Source: Paracoccaceae bacterium
GTDB taxonomy: Bacteria; Pseudomonadota; Alphaproteobacteria; Rhodobacterales; Rhodobacteraceae
DNA length: 49,672 nt
Assembly (NCBI GenBank): GCA_021648025.1
Contig: JAKITO010000023.1
Location: 1 to 49,672, forward strand
Direction: 5' to 3'
Both the position numbers and the translations under genes were made by a program. Of this stretch, positions 44,791-49,672 are shown piece by piece. The stretch's first letter is position 1; every line of letters starts with the position of its first letter. The notes below the pieces were generated by a model that saw nothing but the letters and a program-made list of their open reading frames with translations, had not been told where the DNA came from and did not search any database.

Positions 44791-45266
44791 GCAATGATGC
44801 AACATTTGAAGAAGGCCGCGAAGCGCCTTTGAACCTGGGTGCCGCCGGGGGCGAAGATCTTGAGATCATTTCAACCCTCACCCAGGATGCCGTATTTCCG
44901 GTGACGGAAATGAAATGGCAAGCGACTGAACTGCGCTTTGCCCTGCTGGTAAACCGGTTCCGCTGGGAGGACGAAGAGGCCGCGCGCCAAAGGGGCCGCG
45001 CGTTCGAACGGGTGCAATCACTGCTGGTGATCGATAATGTACTGGGTGTATCGTCTCAGGGCGTGGATCGCAGCGATGGCGATACGGTCTGTTCTCTTTT
45101 GTCGGTGACGTTTGAACCCGGCGAAGATTGCGCCGGTCAGGTGTTGCTGACGCTGGCCGGTGACGGGGCAATCCGGTTGAATGTCGAAGCGTTGGAGGTA
45201 TCGCTTAGGGATGTGACCCGCCCCTATCAGGCCCCTTCACGAAAAGTGCCTGATCATCCTGCTTGA
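44787..45266 (+). CDS. DUF2948 family protein
   Basis: 159 residues from GTG 44787, overlapping the murA stop. Core: [32 protein letters not shown], and the C-terminal [20 protein letters not shown]. Family of unknown function placed between murA and hisD in many alphaproteobacteria. Probably co-translated with murA. Confidence 0.9.
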   Translation: MSNDATFEEGREAPLNLGAAGGEDLEIISTLTQDAVFPVTEMKWQATELRFALLVNRFRWEDEEAARQRGRAFERVQSLLVIDNVLGVSSQGVDRSDGDTVCSLLSVTFEPGEDCAGQVLLTLAGDGAIRLNVEALEVSLRDVTRPYQAPSRKVPDHPA

Positions 45267-45340
45267 ATGGCATGGCAACCGGCCTAATTCTTGAGGCTTT
45301 GGCGTTGCCCGTTTATGTCACCGGACAAAAGGAGAGCCTT

Positions 45341-46642
45341 ATGCCTCAGTTCCTCGACACCGCCAGCTCTGGCTTTGAAGACGCGTTTGATACCCTGCTG
45401 AATGCCAAACGCGAAGACAGCCCCGACGTGGACGCCGTTGTTGCCGACATCATCGCCGATGTCCGTGCCCGCGGCGACGCGGCGGTGATTGAACTGACCC
45501 AACGGTTTGACCGGATGACTCTGACCCCGGACACAATCGCCATAAGCTCCGAAGAAATCGCATTGGCGATTGATGAGGTGCCCGCACCTGAACGCGCCGC
45601 CCTTGAATTGGCCGCAACCCGTATTCGCGCCTATCACGCACGTCAGATGCCCGAAGATGCCTCGTGGATTGACGACGCCGGGGCCACCTTAGGTTGGCGC
45701 TGGACTCCAGTTTCATCTGCCGGGCTGTATGTGCCCGGCGGCCTTGCATCCTACCCGTCCTCGGTGCTGATGAATGCCATACCAGCCAAGGTTGCCGGCG
45801 TCCCGCGTCTGGCGATCACAGTGCCCACCCCCGACGGCGTTCTCAACCCTCTGGTTCTTCTCGCGGCAAAAATTGCCGACGTGGATGAAATTTATCGCAT
45901 CGGCGGGGCTCAGGCGATAGCCGCCCTGGCTTATGGCACCAAAACCATCCCTTCCGTCGACAAGATCACCGGCCCAGGCAACGCCTTTGTCGCGGCGGCC
46001 AAACGCCGGGTATTCGGCAAGGTCGGTATTGATATGATCGCTGGTCCTTCGGAAATTTTGGTGATCGCCGACGCCAGCAACGACCCGGACTGGATCGCCC
46101 TTGACCTGCTTTCGCAGGCCGAACACGACGAAAGCGCGCAATCAATACTAATCACCGATAACGCCGCCTTTGGCCGTGCCGTCGCCAACGCGGTTGACAC
46201 TCGCCTGCAAACCCTGGAACGGCGCGTCATAGCCGGGATAAGCTGGCGAGACAACGGCGCGATCATCACTGTTCGCGATCTGGACGAAGCGGCGAACCTC
46301 TCCAACCGCATCGCCCCCGAGCATCTTGAGATTTGCGTCGCTGACCCCGACGCCCTGTCACAAAAAACCATCCACGCAGGCGCGATTTTCCTCGGCCAAT
46401 GGACGCCCGAAGCCATCGGCGATTATGTCGGCGGACCCAACCACGTTCTGCCCACTGACCGCTCGGCCCGCTTTAGTTCCGGCCTGTCGGTGATGGATTT
46501 CCTTAAACGGACTACCTTGTCAAAAATGACCCCGGCAACCTTGAGAACCATCGGCCCGGCGGCAGAAACTCTTGCAAAATCGGAAAGCCTTGAAGCGCAT
46601 GGGATGTCGGTGCGGGCGCGGTTGGACAGGCTCAACGATTGA
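45341..46642 (+). CDS. hisD: Histidinol dehydrogenase HisD
   Basis: 433 residues from ATG 45341, with AAGGAG 8 nt upstream; the frame opens at 45263. Last two steps of histidine synthesis, with zinc and NAD+. GPGNAFVAAAKRRVFGKVGI, DMIAGPSEILVIAD and LSQAEHDESAQSIL contain the zinc and catalytic residues; IAPEHLEI and GPNHVLPT follow. In relatives a UPF0262 gene and infA come next; here an IS remnant begins 83 bp later. Confidence 0.97.
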   Translation: MPQFLDTASSGFEDAFDTLLNAKREDSPDVDAVVADIIADVRARGDAAVIELTQRFDRMTLTPDTIAISSEEIALAIDEVPAPERAALELAATRIRAYHARQMPEDASWIDDAGATLGWRWTPVSSAGLYVPGGLASYPSSVLMNAIPAKVAGVPRLAITVPTPDGVLNPLVLLAAKIADVDEIYRIGGAQAIAALAYGTKTIPSVDKITGPGNAFVAAAKRRVFGKVGIDMIAGPSEILVIADASNDPDWIALDLLSQAEHDESAQSILITDNAAFGRAVANAVDTRLQTLERRVIAGISWRDNGAIITVRDLDEAANLSNRIAPEHLEICVADPDALSQKTIHAGAIFLGQWTPEAIGDYVGGPNHVLPTDRSARFSSGLSVMDFLKRTTLSKMTPATLRTIGPAAETLAKSESLEAHGMSVRARLDRLND

Positions 46643-47022
46643 TGCAATTTGACCTGCTGTAAGCCCCGCGGGAATGGACATCCGTACAGAAAAACGCGCC
46701 AGCAGTGATTATAATTAATTGGGTTTGAATAGCCCCTAGATTTGCAGACACCTTCTTCCCTAATTTTGAGCCAAGGAGGCCACAATGGTCCAGAGTGATT
46801 ACAGCGAAGATTTCAAACGCGATGCGGTGCATCAAATCACGGTGCGGGGTTACCCGGTTCGGGAGGTTTCTCGGAGGTTGGGCGTCAGCACGCATTCATT
46901 GACAAATGGCTGAAGCTCTTCGCTGTGCCTGCGTCAAAAGCGGTTTGTGTTGACCACAAAGCTGAGAACCGGCGTCTGAAGCGTGAACTGGCCCGGATGA
47001 CCGAGGAGCGGGGCATCTTAAA

Positions 47023-47070
47023 GTTAGCCGGATTAGAGATTGATCCGGGGGATCAATATCCCGGCGTAAC
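47023..47070 (+). repeat. Nested palindromic insertion D (in IS3 orfA)
   Basis: Lies between GILK and AAAYFAQDAK of OrfA. Inner stem ATTGATCC-GGG-GGATCAAT is perfect; outer arms GTTAGCCGGAT and ATCCCGGCGTAAC pair with two one-base bulges; TAGAG is an internal bulge. Removing 44 or 47 nt restores the frame. Architecture (outer stem, internal loop, inner hairpin) resembles copies A-C and E but the sequence differs. Confidence 0.7.
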
Positions 47071-47117
47071 GCCGCCGCGTACTTCGCGCAGGATGCAAAG
47101 TGAAGTACGCGTTTATT

Positions 47118-47154
47118 CACTGCCCGGCGGGGTATTGCGCAGCAATGCACGAGA
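47118..47154 (+). repeat. Miniature hairpin insertion, copy C (in IS3 orfB)
   Basis: 37 nt: CACTGCCCGGCGG, a stem GTATTGC-GCA-GCAATGC, then ACGAGA. Removing it joins KYAFI to RADHRRLFS in one frame, the normal OrfB start region. Same orientation as the gene. Confidence 0.75.
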
Positions 47155-47322
47155 CGGGCCGATCATCGCCGCCTGTTTTCGGTCCGCGCGATGTGCCGCT
47201 GCTTCGGCATTCATCACAGCGGGTTCTATGCATGGATTAAGAGTCCGTTAAGCAAGCGTGCGCTGGAGGATGAACGTCAAACCAAGATGCTTGGAAAGAC
47301 AGCGGCAAGGTTTACGGATATC

Positions 47323-47359
47323 CATTGCCTGACAGGTGATGTTTACATCACCGAGAAGG
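47323..47359 (+). repeat. Miniature hairpin insertion, copy E (in IS3 orfB)
   Basis: 37 nt: CATTGCCTGACAG, a perfect stem GGTGATG-TTTA-CATCACC, then CGAGAAGG. Removing it joins VYGY to RKIHDD, a standard OrfB motif. The left block has CCT where others have CCC, and the right block has AGG where others have GGG, so an outer CCY/RGG pairing is kept. Confidence 0.75.
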
Positions 47360-47820
47360 GCAAAATCCATGACGATTGCCGGGCAATGCATGGCTGTCTG
47401 GCGGCGCAAGCCCAAGAAACCCGAGCTGGTGCACACCGACCAAGGATCGCAATATAGCAGCCGGGACTGGGCTGCGTTCTTGCATGCCCACAACTTGGAA
47501 CACTCAATGAGCAGGCGGGGAAATTGTCATGACAACGCTGTCGCCGAAAGCTTCTTCAACCTGCTCAAGCGCGAGCGTATCCGTCGACCGAAATACAAAA
47601 CACGAGAGGCTGCAAGGCAGGATATCTTTGACTACATCGAAATATTCTATAACCGAAACGAAAACATGCGAGAAACGGGATGCTGTCGCCCGTTGACTTC
47701 GAAAACAGCCAGCGAAACCTGAACCAAGAAGGCGTCTAGGGAACTAGGGGCTATTCAGCGCAATCAAATCAGCGAACGCACCCGAACTTACGGAAGATGA
47801 ATGGAAATGGCTTGGCAATG

Positions 47821-48315
47821 TCATAGCCCCGGGGGGCCGTCATCCGACAGGGAAACCGACCTTGCCGCCTCTTTCAGAAACCTGTTCACAACCGCGCATT
47901 CGCCCTCGCTCAGCGCGTCGGTGAATGTCTGGTCGCGGCTGATGGCTTCGGGAATGATGGCATCATAGATCACCCAGCCAGGCTCGGTCAGACACCATTG
48001 CCAGCGTTTGCGGTCCTTTTTGTCGGTCTTGCGGCTGACACTGCCCTTGGTTTCGAGCAAGCGCAGATTGCGGCTGACGCTCATCCGGTCAAGACCGATG
48101 CCATTGGCGGTTGCCTGACCGGAAGACCCGGGATGGGCCGCCAGCCACATGATGCAGCGCCATTCCGAAAGCGAAATGCCGTGCTGTGCGCCATGGCTGG
48201 CGTTGAAGGGCTTGGTGATCAGGTTCAGCAGGAGGATCAGGCGAAACGTCAGGGTTTCGATGGCGCGGGTGTCGTGCCGGCCGTCCGGGGGCGGTTGGGT
48301 TCCAGTCAAGGTCAT
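47821..48315 (-). CDS. MarR-family transcriptional regulator
   Basis: 164 residues. Winged helix at about 45-110: ISLSEWRCIMWLAAHPGSSG, IGLDRMSVSRNLRLLETKG and the wing RKTDKKDRKRWQWCLTEPG. Lies 4 bp after the TRAP permease on the same strand, so it is in the TRAP operon and may control it; ligand unknown. Starts just beyond the IS3 end. Confidence 0.9.
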   Translation of the reverse strand: MTLTGTQPPPDGRHDTRAIETLTFRLILLLNLITKPFNASHGAQHGISLSEWRCIMWLAAHPGSSGQATANGIGLDRMSVSRNLRLLETKGSVSRKTDKKDRKRWQWCLTEPGWVIYDAIIPEAISRDQTFTDALSEGECAVVNRFLKEAARSVSLSDDGPPGL

Positions 48316-48319
48316 CGGT

Positions 48320-49606
48320 TCATATGTCCAGGATAAAGATCAGATAAGATGTCAGCTCGGGCCAGACTACAACCGTCATCAGCAGCGCGACAAGCGCGAC
48401 AAGGAAAATCGCCGCCTCACGGACCACCGCGGTAACCGGCGCGCCGGCCTGCGCGGCGGTGACGAACAACAGCACGCCCACCGGCGGTGTCACCAGTCCG
48501 ATCGCCGAGGCCAGGATGAACACGATGCCAAGCTGGGTGATGTCGATGCCCGCCAGGATCGCCGCCGGGGCAATCACCGGGGCAACGACGATCAGCAGGG
48601 TGACCGGCTCAAGCACCGTGCCAAGCAGCAAAAGCCCCACGGCGATCAGCGCCAGCACGGCGGTCGGCCCAAGGCTGGTGGAACCCAGCACAAGCGCCAG
48701 TTCATTGGCGATGCCGGTGCGCGCGGCGATCCAGACAAAGGCCCCTGATATGGCGATGACGATCAGGATCTTGGCGCTGTCGGTGGCCGCAATCACCAGT
48801 GCGTCCCAGAATTCGCGCAAACTGACCTCGCGGTAGATCAGCAGGCTGACCATGGCGGCATAAAGTGCTGCGATGGCGCCGATCTCTGACACGGTGGCCA
48901 CGCCGGTGACCATCCCGGCGACCACCAGAACCGGCATCAACAGCGCCAGAATGGAACGCCGCAGCGCCACCCAGACCCGGTGCCAGCCTTGCCAGTCATG
49001 CGCCGGATAGCCACGCCGGTAGGCAATGATCACCGAAGCCACCAGCAGGAACCCCCCCATCATCAGCCCGGGCAGGATACCGGCAATGAAAAGCTTGGTC
49101 ACATCCGCCGGGGTGAACAGGGCAAAGACCACCATCGGGATCGAGGGCGGGATCACCAGCCCGATGGTCGCCGAGGTGGCGGTGACGGCGGCTGAATAGG
49201 CAGCACTATAGCCGTCGCGCTTCATCGCCGGGACCATGACCGAGCCGACGGCGGCGGCATCGGCCACCGCCGAGCCGGAAACTCCGGCAAACACCATGCT
49301 GGCGGCGATATTGGCGTGCGCCAGACCGCCCCGGATATGCGCGACCAGCGCGCGGGCCAGTTCCAGCAGCCGCGCGCTCATGCCGCCTGCGTTCATGAAC
49401 GCGCCGGCGGCAAAGAAATAGACGATTGCGGTAAAGGCCTGATTGTCCAGTCCGCGCATGAAGCTTTGGGCGACAACCATGGGCTGCATGATCGGCTGAA
49501 AGACAATGGCAAACGCCGCCGTGGCCAGCGCCATGGCCAGAAAGATCGGGATACGCAGGACCATCAGCCCCAGCATCCCGCCAAGTGTGAAGCCCAGCTC
49601 GATCAT
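48320..49606 (-). CDS. dctM: TRAP transporter large permease (DctM family)
   Basis: 428 residues from ATG 49606 (MIELGFTLGGMLGLMVL); an upstream in-frame extension is not membrane-like. About twelve membrane spans; family motifs IVYFFAAGAFMNAGG, VFAGVSGSAVADAAAVGSVM, ATIGLVIPPSIPMV and LGLVTPPVGVLLFVT-like IGLVTPPVGVLLFV. Sodium-driven uptake of an organic acid with DctP and DctQ; the solute-binding protein is off the window. ATG overlaps the stop of an upstream reading frame. Confidence 0.95.
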   Translation of the reverse strand: MIELGFTLGGMLGLMVLRIPIFLAMALATAAFAIVFQPIMQPMVVAQSFMRGLDNQAFTAIVYFFAAGAFMNAGGMSARLLELARALVAHIRGGLAHANIAASMVFAGVSGSAVADAAAVGSVMVPAMKRDGYSAAYSAAVTATSATIGLVIPPSIPMVVFALFTPADVTKLFIAGILPGLMMGGFLLVASVIIAYRRGYPAHDWQGWHRVWVALRRSILALLMPVLVVAGMVTGVATVSEIGAIAALYAAMVSLLIYREVSLREFWDALVIAATDSAKILIVIAISGAFVWIAARTGIANELALVLGSTSLGPTAVLALIAVGLLLLGTVLEPVTLLIVVAPVIAPAAILAGIDITQLGIVFILASAIGLVTPPVGVLLFVTAAQAGAPVTAVVREAAIFLVALVALLMTVVVWPELTSYLIFILDI

Positions 49607-49672
49607 CGCCGCTGAGGCGTCGCAAGGCCAAGCAGGGCGGCCAAAACCCAACTTTGGGGCCGAATGTGCATT
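49603..49672 (-). CDS. Possible C-terminus of the TRAP small permease (partial)
   Basis: A frame entering from the right edge ends PQSWVLAALLGLATPQRR with a TGA that overlaps the dctM ATG (ATGA). That coupling and the position are what is expected of dctQ. Only about 22 codons are visible, so identity rests on context. Confidence 0.35.
   Translation of the reverse strand, partial: MHIRPQSWVLAALLGLATPQRR

Larger units (their letters stand above)
46726..47757 (+). mobile_element. Decayed IS3-family element carrying three hairpin insertions
   Basis: Bounded by inverted repeats TGAATAGCCCCTAG (from 46726) and its complement CTAGGGGCTATTCA (to 47757). OrfA starts MVQSDYSEDFKRDAVHQI at 46784; a lost T near STHSL breaks the frame, then KAENRRLKRELARMTEERG follows. 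OrfB keeps KYAFI, FGIHHSGFYAWIKSPLS, and a C-terminal half LVHTDQGSQYSSRDW with NAVAESFFNLLKRE. About 100 codons of the catalytic core, with the first Asp, are deleted near 47385, and a C is missing near the end. Three short insertions lie in it (47023-47070, 47118-47154, 47323-47359). At 1032 bp it is shorter than the usual 1.2 kb. No target duplication seen. Confidence 0.85.

Noticed and set aside
47758..47820. Short plus-strand frame with APELTEDEWKWLGNVI
   Set aside because: Could be a transposase N-terminal scrap, but 20 codons are too few to call.

Overview
The window reads as chromosome of a marine alphaproteobacterium of the Rhodobacterales (Roseobacter group). Support comes from gene order typical of that group (miaB/phoH/ybeY/corC/lnt/metK; aroA/cmk/rpsA/ihfB/lapA/trpF/trpB; mutY/dciA/dsbA; aminotransferase/ftsK/lolA; murA/DUF2948/hisD), a SAM/SAH-type riboswitch in front of metK, high GC, and an AlkB hydroxylase next to a malonyl-CoA ligase. 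I do not name a genus.

Layout. 1-1466 is a graveyard of mobile DNA: a truncated IS3-type transposase joined to an IS66 remnant, then a relic of a D12-class adenine methylase against the 3' end of leuB. 1467-10656 holds leuB, a LysR regulator divergent from an NAD(P)-binding protein, a secreted EEP-family hydrolase with a membrane protein, an RTX-tailed GH114-like secreted protein, a glycosyltransferase-like protein and miaB. 10887-17342 has an OmpA-like protein and a lipoprotein sharing one sequence module, then phoH, ybeY, corC, lnt and metK. 17606-28076 is the aroA-to-trpB run with several extra genes interleaved. 28078-42001 carries DUF2237, EamA, a frameshifted malonyl-CoA ligase, alkB, mutY/dciA/dsbA, a CoA-transferase, hspQ, a lytic transglycosylase-like lipoprotein, lolA, ftsK and an aminotransferase. 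42184-43290 is a second graveyard (broken IS6-like transposase, decayed tRNA-Thr copy, intact tRNA-Thr(GGT), IS3 end). murA, DUF2948 and hisD follow. 46726-47757 is a decayed IS3-family element, and the window ends in a MarR regulator and a TRAP transporter.

The most unusual observation is a family of tiny (36-43 nt) structured insertions sitting inside the transposase genes of two unrelated ISs. Four copies share conserved flanks (close to TTGCCCGGCAG and CGAGAGG) around a hairpin whose stem sequence differs in every copy while pairing is kept. Removing each copy restores the transposase coding sequence across the site. A fifth, different 44-48 nt nested palindrome lies in the same IS3 copy. 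None was seen in host genes. I do not recognise this family. Other points of note are the metK riboswitch, the 1-nt frameshift in the malonyl-CoA ligase, the duplicated module in the OmpA/lipoprotein pair, the tRNA-Thr relic, and loss of the expected neighbours at both IS-marked ends.
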